A stretch of DNA of 64,000 nt from Neurospora tetraspora (Eukaryota; Ascomycota; Sordariomycetes; Sordariales; Sordariaceae), in NCBI RefSeq assembly GCF_033439725.1, contig NW_026944389.1, forward strand, positions 3,410,001-3,474,000, given 5' to 3'. Positions within the stretch are counted from its first letter, which is position 1, and each line of letters opens with the position of its first letter. Positions 34,032 to 44,856 of the stretch are shown here, piece after piece. A program made the translations under genes and the position numbers. The notes under the pieces were generated by a model. That model was given only the letters and a program-made list of their open reading frames with translations. It made no database searches and was not told the DNA's origin.

Positions 34032-35261
34032 TTAAAATCTCGTTGTCGTGCTAGTATACGGCTCATAGCTAGCATTTTGATCCCTCGTCTGCCTGTTGCC
34101 GGGAATGTCGAGTCTTGGGGGGCTGGGAACCGGTTTCCTCTTTTGCGTGTACTCATCTGGAGCCGCCCAGTCCTCATCAAGCCGCGGTCCCAAATATGGT
34201 GAGCCAAGGGTAGACACTGGCTGGTTCGCAATGTCGTCTCCGCCCTGGGGACGTTGCTTCTCGACCTGGACATAGTTATGCTTGCTGCCCACGAAACCCA
34301 TCAACCCGCTCTTCTGCTGGCTTTGCCCGTTACCATCGCTCGCACCATGGTACACCTCGATGCCTTCCATGTTGTAGCTGTTGCCGCCCTCCATCAAAGG
34401 CATCGACTTCTTCTCGGCCGAACGAGCAACCGGGCGGTTCCTAATGCGGCGCCGCTGGCGGGTCGGATCCTCCCTGAGCGAACGACTGACGTATAAAATG
34501 CTGGCCAATAGCGAAATGAAGGCGGCCAGACAGGCAATAACAATAGCAGACATGCCCAGGTTGCTCGTCAAGCCGATAGACGTCGAATAAGTGGCCATGA
34601 TCGCGTTATTAAATTTGTTGAAGACAACAATTGCCGCAATGGTTGCGGAGATGGCAAAGCACGTCGAAATAGCGCTCATGACGCCCGCTCCTCTGGGCGA
34701 AAACCATCCTACGATGGATACCAAAAAGTTGAACACGTTGGAGGCGATGAGACCGCTGGACATGAAGGCGCTAGCTGTTCTGTATGACTCTGTGGCCGCC
34801 AAAAAGGTGCCGTTCACGTTCCCTTGCAACGAAGTGGCCGGGAAACGGAGGACTTTCGGAATGTTAAAATAGTAGCCAACGTGCGCCTCCATGCACACGG
34901 CGGTCCCATTGCCGCGCCCACAAGCTGTGAGCAAGCCAACGGTGTATCTGCTGGCGACACCGAGCGACTGGGCGGTGGAGTTCTGTCCAGTGTAATCCGT
35001 GCCGGAGACCGTCGAGATGTCGTTCAAAATACTCGACTCCCCAAGTTTCGGGGGAATGGACATCTTGGACACATCGACCTGGAACAAAATGGTCAGTCGT
35101 CTTCGCCTTCCACGACGGATGATCGCATAAACACGTACCTCCAGAAAGTAGACGCCATCCAGCCACCAGCTGTGCTGACCGAATAGGACCGTCGTAATGA
35201 GGACGAACGCAATAACTGACATCGAGCCGGGAGCCACCCTCCAAAAGAGGTTCCGCGTCAT
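34032..35261 (-). CDS. SUR7/claudin-like plasma membrane protein
   Basis: Exons 35139-35261 and 34032-35078 (minus strand) give 389 aa from ATG 35261 (MTRNLFWRVAPGSMSVIAFV). The 60-nt intron (gtacgt...ttccag) is a multiple of three and has no stop, so retention would add 20 residues without breaking the frame. The protein has four membrane segments: the N-terminal one, then AFMSSGLIASNVFNFLVSIVGWF, AISTCFAISATIAAIVVF and GMSAIVIACLAAFISLLASILY. The first extracellular loop carries the Gly-Cys pair LLTACGRGNGTAVC, diagnostic of Sur7/Fmp45/PalI-related proteins, which sit in eisosome patches or act in cell-wall or pH sensing. The long cytoplasmic tail is Pro/Ser/Arg-rich. Spliced or retained, the frame stays open, so the splice call rests on consensus sites. 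Confidence 0.82.
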   Translation of the reverse strand: MTRNLFWRVAPGSMSVIAFVLITTVLFGQHSWWLDGVYFLEVRVYAIIRRGRRRRLTILFQVDVSKMSIPPKLGESSILNDISTVSGTDYTGQNSTAQSLGVASRYTVGLLTACGRGNGTAVCMEAHVGYYFNIPKVLRFPATSLQGNVNGTFLAATESYRTASAFMSSGLIASNVFNFLVSIVGWFSPRGAGVMSAISTCFAISATIAAIVVFNKFNNAIMATYSTSIGLTSNLGMSAIVIACLAAFISLLASILYVSRSLREDPTRQRRRIRNRPVARSAEKKSMPLMEGGNSYNMEGIEVYHGASDGNGQSQQKSGLMGFVGSKHNYVQVEKQRPQGGDDIANQPVSTLGSPYLGPRLDEDWAAPDEYTQKRKPVPSPPRLDIPGNRQTRDQNASYEPYTSTTTRF

Positions 35262-36586
35262 CTCTGCGATATGAAAGGGCAATTTACCACAGACAATCCT
35301 GCGGATACTATGCTGAGAGTGAAACTCAAAAAAGACAAACACCAAGCGCAAGCAATAACTTTTCACTTTGCGCAAAAGACGGGAGGATGTATGCGAGGTT
35401 ATACCCAACGGGAAGAACCACGTCAACCGGTGGAGCAGGCTGGCTGGCACTGTGTCAGAAGGGTATTTGCGGAATACAGGCAGCAAAATAGGACGCTAAG
35501 GAGCCAACCCCAGCATCACCAGCCTCCAAAGAAAAAGTCCAGTGGATCCGCTTAAGGCTCAAGCAAAGCTAAACTCCTCAGTGGAGAGCTATCTTTGGGC
35601 GGTCTGCGATTTTTCGAAAGATGTTCACCGATGAAGGAAAAGAGTCTTGGCCGTGGCGCGGATGCGGTGCTGCTCTCAGTCTCACAGCCCTGGATAGCGT
35701 GAGACGGGAAGGCAATGCGCCTCTGTTGAGAGCCATTGAACAACAACCGACAACAATGCTCCCCTGGAAGACACTTCAACATCGCTCCAACAGGTCCACG
35801 TTGCGCGCCTGGTGAGCGCTTGTTTTGTGGGGCACTCCAGCTACAGGCTACAAGCTCACCTTTTCAAGTCAAGTGCTGACAGGATTGATTCGCTTGGCTA
35901 CCGATCCCAGTTCCCCCATCTCAGGCGTCAAGAGCTTCGACTTGGCGATGTTTTGGGTTTGCGCAACTTCCCGCAACATGAACCGTTTGTTCGATATTAG
36001 GGTTCGCTGTTTTCTGCGCCTTGGGACGGGACATTGAAACAGGTTAATATCTTGACTGGAAAACACTTTAGGTTTTCTTCGTTTCGCCTGGTCAGTATCT
36101 TTTTGATACTATGACAACGGCACGGGTTTCTGCGTCTGTTGTCATATGAGCTGACCCAAACTCTTTCCCGTATGTTTCGAATTTAACGCCTGGTTGATTA
36201 TTCTCCGTCGGCACTTCACAGAGGGCTATCCAATCGAATTTAGGCCTATTCAGCCACTTCCTCACTGAGGCTGCGGAGATTGGGCAGGACCTGAAATAGC
36301 GATCCCCTGTCATCTGGGACAGCCAATACAACCCTATAGCAAGATAATGCAGCCCTAGCAGGTGTGTGTTTGCGGATAGCGAGGGTACTACAGCAGGGAC
36401 CCTATCAGGCATCTCGCACTTCGTTGTTGCTCTGGCCTCGATGCTGACTTATCGCGAAGGAAAGATCTGATATTAAACCTCTTTGCCCTTCGAGATTTGG
36501 ATTATGTTGATCGTATATAATTTCTCATAGGCTTCTTTTGGCCTCGACATCACCATCTCTAGGACTGTTTGAGTCGACACTGCAAG
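35262..36586. other. Divergent intergenic region
   Basis: 1.3 kb between the Sur7-like gene (-) and the cupredoxin fusion gene (+). A 106-codon minus-strand ORF (36092-36412) shows no recognised motif; it could be a relic but is not called. A TATA-like box is at 36514-36520. Confidence 0.45.
36514..36520 (+). promoter_or_regulatory. TATA-like box of the cupredoxin fusion gene
   Basis: TATATAA lies 67-73 bp before the ATG at 36587, a suitable core-promoter position if the 5' leader is short. Confidence 0.4.
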
Positions 36587-38846
36587 ATGTGGTCTTCATC
36601 TTGGTTGGTGCTACCTCTTCCGCTGTTGGCATCTCTTGCGCAAGGTGCCCACCATGTCGTTAAGGTTGGTGAGAATGAGAAGCTTGAGTTTGTTCCAGAA
36701 ACCCTCAAGGCTGCTGTTGGTGATACAGTAGAGTATCAATTCTTCTCAAAGGTAAGCATAGCCTTTCCTTTCCGTGGCTAGGCCACGAAGCCAAGTCAAG
36801 AATCAACCCGAGCTAACAACATCATAGAATCATTCGGTGGTACAATCAAGCTTCGATAAGCCTTGTCAGCCTCTAGAGGACGGCTTCTTCTCCGGCTTTG
36901 TGCCAGCTTCATCGCCTAAGGAAGCCTCGAAAACCACATTCACCATCAATATCAAGGACACCAAGCCTCGATGGGTCTACTGCAGTCAAGGGAACCACTG
37001 CCAATCTGGTATGGTTCATGGTATCAATGTGTAAGTGCTCACGGCATGGGGGACATGCGCTGGTAGAGATAGCTAACTCTTCCTGAGTAGCGAGTCCAAG
37101 AAGATGGATGAGTACATAAAAGAAGCTGCGAAAGCCAAAGCGAACACTTCACCTAACAGTCAACGCCCAGCTTGGGGATTCCGCAGAATGCACGTCGATA
37201 TCGGTAAAAATGGAAAGAATGAAGTCACCCCTAACGACATCAAGGAGATTCCCGGGACCATCATCCAGTTCAAATTCCACCAGAAGAACCACTCTGTCGT
37301 TGAATCAAGCTTTGACAAGCCTTGCGTTCCCATTGATGGAGGGTTCAGCAGTGGATTCATTACGGTCAAGAATGACTCTTTCGATGCTGTTTTTAATATC
37401 CTGGTCCCACACACCAGGCCAATTTGGTTCTACGATGCCAATGATAGCAACTGCAAATCCGGCATGGTGGGCAGTATTAATGCGTAAGTCAATTATCCAA
37501 GAAGCAGTGACGTTAAGGTGGGAATTAGGACTTCTGGCTTACATTATCTGCGCAGCCCTTCCAAAGGAAACACTCTCGAAGCCTATTCTGCCAAGGCTTC
37601 AACGGTTGAGAAGAGCAAAATCCCCGACTACGCCCCTATTGGTGGTGTTGCGGTCATCGACGGACTCATCAACCCTGTCTTTGACGGACCTAATCTCGTC
37701 ATTCCGGTGATTCTAGTCGAGAAAAGCAGTGATGCCGATGCCAATAAAACTACCAGCAGTGCCACGTCGACGGCTACAACTGCTCCCACAGAATCAGCGG
37801 GAAGTGGACACTCTACCAAGTACCTCTCGGGCTCCAAAAACAACGCGAACTCTTCCATCCATATCAACACCGCAGCCGGCGGCTCCAAGCCCGGCCACTA
37901 TGCCTACCCCGACGAGATCTCCGACGACACCATCGCCTTCCTCCAAACCCTGAAGCTCCTCGACCGCATCCTCGGCAAAACCCTCTACGCCTGGTACAAG
38001 AAAATCGCCAAAGACGGCGAATGGGAAGGCATCTACCCCGACAGCCTCGTGGCCATGATCCAAAGCATGAGCGCCCAGATCTCCGTGCACTACCAGACCC
38101 TCGAGGACACTCTCAACCGCTTCGACGTGCACCCGAGCGGGACCTTCAACGACACAGCCTGCACCTTCAAGCTTCCCGCGGGCGACGAGATCGACGAGTA
38201 CGTCATCGCCTCCCTCGTCCTCCTCAAGCTCGAAATCGGCGCGCTCGCCGACGTCAGCGTGCTCATCGCCCAAAAGGGAGACTCCTGGTTCCTCCCTGCC
38301 TTAGTCACCGAGGTCGGCGCCAAGAGCCGCATGTCCGCCGTCATCAACATGATCCAGAACAAGAACGCCGCCGCCGCGCCCAGGGAGGTGTTGTTGCCTG
38401 TCGAGCTCGCCTGGAGCTATGCCATGACTCACTTCGTCGAGAGCTGCCCGGACAACGGCGGCAAGATTAAGAATATGCCTGAGAAGCCGTTTGCGCCGCT
38501 TGAGGTGGTGCATAAGGAGCTTTCGGGCGACACGTCGGAGGATAGGGCGCTCAAGGTCACGTTGAATTTCACGGTGCCGGCTGGCGCTGAGGGGGGCAAG
38601 GGGAATGGCGAGCATTGGGTTGCGTGGGTTGGGCCCTGGGGGACGTTTGAGTATACGAAGCTGGATAAGAATAAGGTGGCGGAGGTGCCGGAGAACATGT
38701 TTGGGTATGTGTGGATTGCGGTGGTGAATGATAATACCGTGGGGTTGTCGGAGTTGGAGGATGTGACGGTTGCTGGGCCGCAGATTGTGTGGACGAGTAA
38801 TCCGTCGGGAGAGATTGATTTGCAGTTTGATAAGGGTATAGTTTGA
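36587..38846 (+). CDS. Secreted double-cupredoxin protein fused to a ferritin-like/Rds1-like C-terminal region
   Basis: Four exons, 36587-36751, 36828-37030, 37091-37483 and 37556-38846, give 683 aa. A signal peptide (LVLPLPLLASLAQG) is followed by two cupredoxin domains. Domain 1 (about residues 21-122) has a full type-1 copper set: His57, Cys107, His112 and Met117. Domain 2 (about 153-252) keeps His190 and Met248 but has Asp238 and Asn243 where Cys and His should be, so it probably cannot bind a type-1 copper. A Ser/Thr linker (about 330-380) leads to a ~250-residue helical region (TIAFLQTLKLLDRILGKTLY...EIDEYVIASLVLLKLEIGAL...LAWSYAMTHFVESCP) and a beta-rich tail. This region resembles fungal ferritin-like Rds1-type stress proteins; that resemblance is from memory and uncertain. 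Confidence 0.8.
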
Positions 38847-39380
38847 CGTTGGGAGAGGGCCGAATAAGGGGGTCAATGGGCAAAAATGGGTTATGAATGG
38901 CTTTTTTGGGATACACTTTTGCTTTTAAGTTTAGAACTTTGCTGAGGGAAAGGGAGTAAGGGCGTTCGGGTTAACGGTTAAGCCATCGAGTTATAATAAC
39001 GGACACTACACTAATCTAAGCAGATGAATCTTCAAGTGTAGGTATGTAAACATCACTCATTCTTCGCAATCCCCTGTTCTAAATGCTTCCTCTCCCAAGA
39101 CCCAATCAAGTCATCAAAAAACATAGGGCGACGTGGTATACAACGAGAAACATGCAAAACAACCCAATGACCGCCAGACAATGCACATTCAAAAACAGTG
39201 CTGAAAACCAAATGCTCAAAACCAGTTCAAATAACACATTATTAACATACATCCGTTCTCCACCAGGGAGCCCAGAGCTTCAGACCGCCGTTTTGTTTAA
39301 TGTTTCCGTTTCTCATCCATCAGCTCAAATTCATGACACCATGTGCATAACCAACCAGTACCCAGTCAGTTCGACCCTTC
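38847..39380. other. Convergent intergenic region between two cupredoxin genes
   Basis: 534 bp between the stops of the two cupredoxin genes. The ORFs here are short and Thr/Pro/Gln-rich; no gene was seen. Confidence 0.45.
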
Positions 39381-40113
39381 TTAAGCAAGAGCAAACCCAA
39401 GCGCCGCAGCCAACACACCAAAAGAGACACCAACAGCTCCAGCACCGCTAACAGGAGAACCAGAAGCAGTCGAGTGAGCACCCGAGCCAGTACCAGTACC
39501 GCTAGCGACAGGAACCAGGGTGCTGCTACCACCGGAAGAAGAACCAGAACCGGAAGAGGAAGAGGCCTTGGCGACGGAACCACCAAAGACACCGCCGGCG
39601 GGAGTCACGTTGCTCGTCGCCGCCTTGGCCGCCGTCTTGAACTTGTCAAAGTCATCGGTGGTCTTGGCGTTGACGGCGCCGACCATGCCAGCCTGGCAGT
39701 GCTTGCCCTGGGAGCAGTAGAACCAGAGAGGGGTGGTGGAGTTGACTGTTACGCGGAAGACGTTTTCCTGTACCGAAGAATTAGAATACTGTCCAGGAGA
39801 CTGAAGGAGGAACGAGAAACGACGATCATAGGTAGTAACGTACAGAAGCAACACCAGTCTGAGCAACGGGGAAGAAACCGGAAAAGAAACCGTTCTCGGT
39901 CTTGGGATCGCACGGCTTGGCTGCCGTGGAGGTCACGACGCTGTGGTTGTGGGCGTAGAACCAGAACTCGAGGACGTCGCCGACGTCGGCCTGGATGTTC
40001 TCCGGGGAGAAGGTCAGGCCGGATTCGCCGACTTTGACGGGGATGGTCTTGGCGGAGCAGACGGAGGAGAGGGCCAGGGTGGCGGCGAGGAGGATGTTGG
40101 TGAGAGAAGGCAT
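39381..40113 (-). CDS. GPI-anchored cupredoxin (plastocyanin/stellacyanin-like)
   Basis: Exons 39844-40113 and 39381-39767 (minus strand) give 218 aa. A signal peptide (NILLAATLALSSVCSA) precedes one cupredoxin domain with a complete type-1 copper set: His57 in NHSVV, Cys108, His113 and Met118 in YCSQGKHCQAGM. After the domain comes a Ser/Gly-rich stalk (SSSSGSGSSSGGSSTLVP) and a hydrophobic tail (AGAVGVSFGVLAAALGFALA), the pattern of a GPI signal. The protein should sit on the plasma membrane or wall; fungal proteins of this kind are thought to act in extracellular redox or copper handling. It is convergent with the cupredoxin fusion gene and uses the same motifs, so a shared origin is likely. 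A TATA-like box lies at 40348-40355. Confidence 0.9.
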
Positions 40114-40347
40114 TTTGTTTGTTTGGTTTGTTGTCTGTGTGGGTTGAGAGACGGTTGATTGGTTGGTATGGATTAAGGTAGTGAGCGGGTTTGAGCTGGT
40201 ATCAGAAACTGAATGAGAATTAAGTTGAAGAAACACGAAACGTTGAAATGAAGATCCTCCGGGGATGTATGGTTTTGAGTGTATTTGAGCTGGTTTGAGT
40301 TGATAATGATGGAAACGAGAAGAATGGAGGGAAGTTGTCTTGCTCTC

Positions 40348-40355
40348 TTTATATA
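40348..40355 (-). promoter_or_regulatory. TATA-like box of the GPI-cupredoxin gene
   Basis: On the minus strand the sequence reads TATATAAA, about 235 bp before the ATG at 40113. Sequence match only. Confidence 0.35.
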
Positions 40356-40399
40356 TGCCTTTGTCCTCGCAGCATCATCCGCCATGGCCACCAGCCCAG

Positions 40400-41681
40400 C
40401 GCCTAGTTTACATTGTTTCTCGTTGTGTAGTAGCCATGGAGGATCCTGAAAGATGTTTCAAGGAGCCTTAGCTGTTCCTAACTGAGTCTTGAGACTCAGG
40501 TAGGGTCTCGAGAGTGGATGGAAAGGGCAGACTCCTTGGAGCGTTTACAAAGTGTTGCTGTCTTAGCACACAAGAAGGACAAGGGGACGCGGCCTCAGCC
40601 CAGACAAAGCCCGAGCGCTGAGGCGGCCGGCGGATGCACCGGACAGCGTTAATAGTGACCTTTACAGTGGTTAGTTACTTGGTTCGTCCGTGACCCCATG
40701 GGAGCTCGGAAGGCTCCTTATCCGCTGCAGTTATGGCATGGCTTTGTGACACTGGTCGATGGGAGGTCCTTGGTGTAAGAGCGTGAAGGGGTCTTTCGTG
40801 AATCTGGATGAACCAATGGCGACGAATGACATCCCCGGAATCTGGAAGCGAAGCTGGGGGCAGGGGGCTTCGGATCTCTGGGACGCCAAGGGCTCTGACA
40901 CTTGTGAGGAAATCAGGGGTCCAGGGGTCTGGAACCTGAGACGCTTCAGTAGGTAGCAGTGATCTCGATACCCCTGTCACTAACAGATGGACTAGGTCTT
41001 AAGGTGTATTTCTGTTAGCATGCTATCACTTATCCAGAATCTGGTACAACACTCCTCAACGCATCTCGATGGGGCCATTCGTGATGCGCGATGGAAACAA
41101 GCCAGGCGCTTGGACGAAACAACGTCAAAGCAGTAGGTTTTTCCGAACGCATGGATACTTTTGGGGATAGATGAGAGAATAGCAACGGGTTGAACTCAAC
41201 AGTCTTATTTGGACGTCTTAAGCGCCTTGCCAAAGCCATCCGCGGCCGAACAATGGGCCTGCAAATATCACGCCATGAGAACAAGATGATGGTTTTGGGC
41301 TTTTTTGTGAGGACAAAAAAAGTGTTTTGTGCTGCCCCGCGCCTATTGCGAACCGCCTCAAGACCCAAAAGAGAGCGCCCCCAGCGGCTTATCTCCGCCA
41401 ACAGAGAGGTGCCCAGTTATGTCCATGACCTATTTTGGAATTCGGATGTCAGCCGCAGCGCGGTTAAGGCTTGCTTTCTGACGCCGAAAGAAGCGGCCGT
41501 TGAAATGACCCGGGTGTCTTCAAAAGATATGGGATTGGGTACGAACGTGGAAAAAAAAGAGTTTAGGCTCATAATAGAGGGAGACTGAACAGGAAAAGCG
41601 AAAGACTGCCTGACCGACGCATTCTAAGGACAGCATGACGAAAGAATAGGACCAAAAAGTTGCAAAAAAGATATTTTGCGT
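40400..41681. other. Intergenic region before the tRNA gene
   Basis: About 1.3 kb with no recognised gene. A run of six T on the minus strand (41664-41669) lies just past the tRNA 3' end. Confidence 0.45.
41664..41669 (-). terminator. Pol III terminator of tRNA-Leu
   Basis: Six T residues on the minus strand, 12 bp beyond the tRNA 3' end, as expected for RNA polymerase III termination. Confidence 0.6.
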
Positions 41682-41782
41682 TGACAAGGACGAGATTCGA
41701 ACTCGCGAGGTTTCCCATTGCGGTTTCAAGTTAATCATTTGATAACCTAAACACAACGCCTTAACCACTCGGCCACCTTGCC
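41682..41782 (-). tRNA. tRNA-Leu (anticodon TAG) with an intron
   Basis: Read on the minus strand from 41782. The acceptor GGCAAGG pairs with CCTTGTC (one G-T). The D arm is GCCGAGTGGTTAAGGC, typical of Leu. The anticodon stem TTGTG/CGCAA carries the loop T-T-TAG-G with an intron of about 22 nt after position 37. A long variable arm (TGGGAAACCTC) marks a class II tRNA. The T arm is GCGAG-TTCGAAT-CTCGT. The anticodon TAG reads CTA leucine codons. The extra arm plus the GG-start favour Leu over Ser. Confidence 0.88.
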
Positions 41783-42218
41783 TAGTGAAATTGTTGTAAG
41801 TGTAGGATCAGCCTTGGCACCATGTAGTCACCTGGCTGCATTAGTTTTCGCACATTGCTAACTATAGCATTGCCGCCAAAGGACGATCAGCTCACGGCAT
41901 CCCGGGCGGATGGCGAAAGGAAAGTTCAAACATGATGCTGTTGCAGGAGTCTCACATAGAGTTCCTTTATTCATATCCAGGCTTTTGTGCCCCAATCATC
42001 AATATCGAAAGATACGTTCTCGAATGACATGAACGCGTCCAATCAACTTCCATTTTCCATTCCGGATGTGCTATAGACTGGGTATCATCAAGTAGCCGTA
42101 AACTCCTTAGCCGCTGAACTCTATGGTAACCAAAGTAAAAGACAAACCCTCACAAACACCGTGCACATCCATATGCCCCATAACCCACAAGGAGAGAGAG
42201 AGAGAGAGAAAACAGTGA
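41783..42218. other. Intergenic region with a (GA)n run
   Basis: 436 bp between the tRNA and the cyclin stop codon. A GA dinucleotide run (42191-42209) lies in the presumed 3' UTR of the cyclin gene. Confidence 0.5.
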
Positions 42219-43660
42219 TCAATAGTAACCGTGACTCTTACGCCCCTTGTGTCGGTCACTGTTGTGGCCCCCATGCCGACTTCGCGAATAAGGACTCCAT
42301 CCATGGTCGGTGTGATTGCGGTGTGATGAATGCGAGTGATGAGCACTCCGGCTCGAGTGCCTTGGTTCATCTGGGATTCTTTCCTCGACCTCCTCTTCGA
42401 TCTCCTCGTAGACGTCGTCAAAATATTCCGCCACTGTTTCCCGCTCGAAGCGGGCATCTTCATGGTCGAAGACAAACCGCAAGGTTCCTTCGGACGACTT
42501 GCCATTCCGCTTGACGGTGTTATTTCCCGGTAGCGAGCTGTTAGTCGCAGGCGAAATCGCAGAACCCGGCGTGACGGAAAGGGCATCCGAGCTGTCTTGG
42601 ACACACTTGTCGCACCATGCAAAGTGGCGGTGGTACCGATTTCCTGATAGCATCTTGTTGATGTCAATTTTAACGCCCATCAACTTGTTAAGATCGTATC
42701 TGCTGCCGACTTTGGTGGACTTTGCAAATTGTGTGTAGAGATCCATTAGATCCAACATGACCTCGAGGATGCAGCCTTTCCTAGCCGGATACCGGTCGGA
42801 ATAGAACTGCGAGATTTGATCTCCACCCATTCCCGTAAGGAGGACTGTTATTTCAAGGATTGCCATCACAAGAGGAAAGCTTGGTTGCTTCAAGGGCGCA
42901 AATGTCTTGTAAAGATCGATGGACATGTCGTATGCGTCGCTGATGAACCTCTTGACCTCGGGACTGTCCCCTTTCTCGCCCTTTGGGAACATCTTCCGAA
43001 GCAATTTGATCAACAACTTTTGAGGATACTGAGCCTGGAAGTCGAAACCAATGGTCTCCAGGATATGACGCTCGAGGCCCACTGTAAACTTGGATGGACC
43101 ATCGAACATCTGCTCGGTCAACATTAGCAGGTGCACCCTAGATCGCCAACGAGACGATTGACGAACCTTATCATCCGGAGTCCTTTGATCGTGGGGCTGC
43201 CTGATATTGTGCGCCGCACATAGGACATCCTTGGACTTCTTTATCGTATCCTCCACCTTGCATGCAACAAATAACGACGCAAGAGCTACATCTTCGTAGT
43301 TGTACTCGGCGCTCGGAAACCGTATCCTGAACCTGTGGTAGTATGTCGCTGCAGTATCGAAAGTCTTGACCGGGCTGTGGCACTCGTCAGCAAGGTGTGT
43401 GGGTAAAGCTTGGAAGCGATGGGTCCGCACAGGCTGATGCTTTGTCGAACGCTATCAATGAGCTGAACGCCTTTGAGTCTGTATGAATCTTCTCTTTGCT
43501 CGTCATAGCCAATGCTTTTTAGCATCTGCTGCAGCGTCTGTTCCGAGATGTAGCGTGGCGGGTTGGACGAAAGCCCCGGGGAAGGCCCTATCGGGACCAC
43601 TTCATGGTCATTGACGCCGTTGCGCTTCGAGGCCGGCTCGGTTGGTATGCTCGGTGCCAT
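42219..43660 (-). CDS. CTK2: Cyclin of the CTD kinase complex (Ctk2-like)
   Basis: Three exons on the minus strand, 43431-43660, 43167-43374 and 42219-43109, give 442 aa. The protein resembles Ctk2/Lsc1, the cyclin subunit of CTDK-I, which phosphorylates the RNA polymerase II C-terminal domain. The first cyclin box reads PPRYISEQTLQQMLKSIGYD, REDSYRLKGVQLIDSVRQS, LPVKTFDTAATYYHRFR and ALASLFVACKVEDTIKKSKD. The second box follows (SKFTVGLERHILETIGFDF...KQPSFPLVMAILEITVLLTG). The last ~90 residues are His/Ser/Arg-rich. The second intron is 57 nt, in phase and without stops; its removal restores TPDDKMFDGPSK. Other transcription-type cyclins are less likely given the RYISEQTLQQ start. Confidence 0.85.
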
Positions 43661-44856
43661 TGAGGAAGTGGGCAGTTGAGTCGGCTAAAGTTGGTCGAAA
43701 GAAATGGGCATAGAGCCCTTCGTCATGCGTTGGGAGCGCAGCCCTGTCGGGATTCGGGAATCGTTCTGACGTCGCGAGGAGGATGGGGGTTCGAGATCAG
43801 CAGTTGAAGGTCGGCGCGTGAATGGGGGATTCGACTGTAAGGGGAACTTCTGTATGAGTGTATTCACAGAATGTATCTCGAGAGTCAGCCTTGGTTTCGA
43901 GGTTGGGGCGCAGATGGTGAAAGATGTTGAGAAGAATGAAAATGGTAATCGAGTTACAAGTTTCGCGACGCCAATTCCGAGGGGTTGCTTCCAGCGCGCG
44001 CCGCTGTCCACAGTGAGCACTGGTTGGAGCTGGTAACAATTTTGGGTGAACCGTGCACCCGCAAGCCCGATAAGATAACACTGTGCTGAAGTTGGGAACG
44101 GAAGCTTTGACCTCCCCCGCAAAGTCCCGGTCTTCTGGAAAACGGCAAGTGGGCCAATCCGGCCCCGCTGTGTCTCCACTTCCCTTGGCCCCCCACAATC
44201 CGGCCTCTCTCTCGACTCCTTTTCCATTCTCCAATTCCTATCATTTTCACGATCCAGACTCATCCAACCTTCCAGCGCCCACCGATATTGACAGGGAGTC
44301 TACCAAAGTCATGGCAGACGCGCGTACCTCGCGGATCCCAATTTTATGCCACGAGTGAATCCGTGCGCGTGGAAGGGCTCACGGGCCGGATGTCAAGCCA
44401 TTATCGGACTCGGAGGTTTGGTCGCCGTGCCCTGGTCGCCGCATGGTGATGTTTACAACTGCCGTCTTTGACAGCTCGTCGGTTAGGGCTAGGCGACGAG
44501 GGTTTGTGCGCATTGCTACCCACCGTCGTTTCACCGAACTCTGGGCGGTGTCTCAAAAGGGCATTGAGGTAATCATTACCTGCCCGATTAGTCCGATATA
44601 TCGGAACTACAACCGAACTACAACAGTAGATCCGTTTCGAGCAAACAGGAAACTAGAATTACAGGACTCACCGTGTGAAGTCACCGCGGTCATCACCCGT
44701 CAGTATTTACTGGTTCAAAGAAATGGTTTAAAAAGGTGGTGGCCACTCCGTCTTCAGCATGATATTTTAACAAGTGTCACACCAGTGTCAATCACAAATT
44801 CCTATTCACTCCTCCTCATTAGACCAGGCTCTGCAACATTGTCGACTATCAACACC
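43661..44856. other. Divergent intergenic region between the cyclin and the esterase
   Basis: 1.2 kb. It contains a 12-bp palindrome CCGATATATCGG at 44593-44604 and a TTTAAAAA box near 44726, both upstream of the esterase. No gene is supported. Confidence 0.5.
44593..44604. promoter_or_regulatory. CCG-N6-CGG palindrome, possible Zn2Cys6 factor site
   Basis: A perfect 12-bp palindrome, CCG ATATAT CGG, 253 bp before the esterase ATG. Zinc-cluster regulators of fungi bind paired CGG triplets with fixed spacing. Which factor would bind is unknown. Confidence 0.35.

Noticed and set aside
36092-36412. 106-codon minus-strand ORF in the gap before the cupredoxin fusion
   Set aside because: No recognised motif, no splice partners, no clear promoter; kept only as a note.
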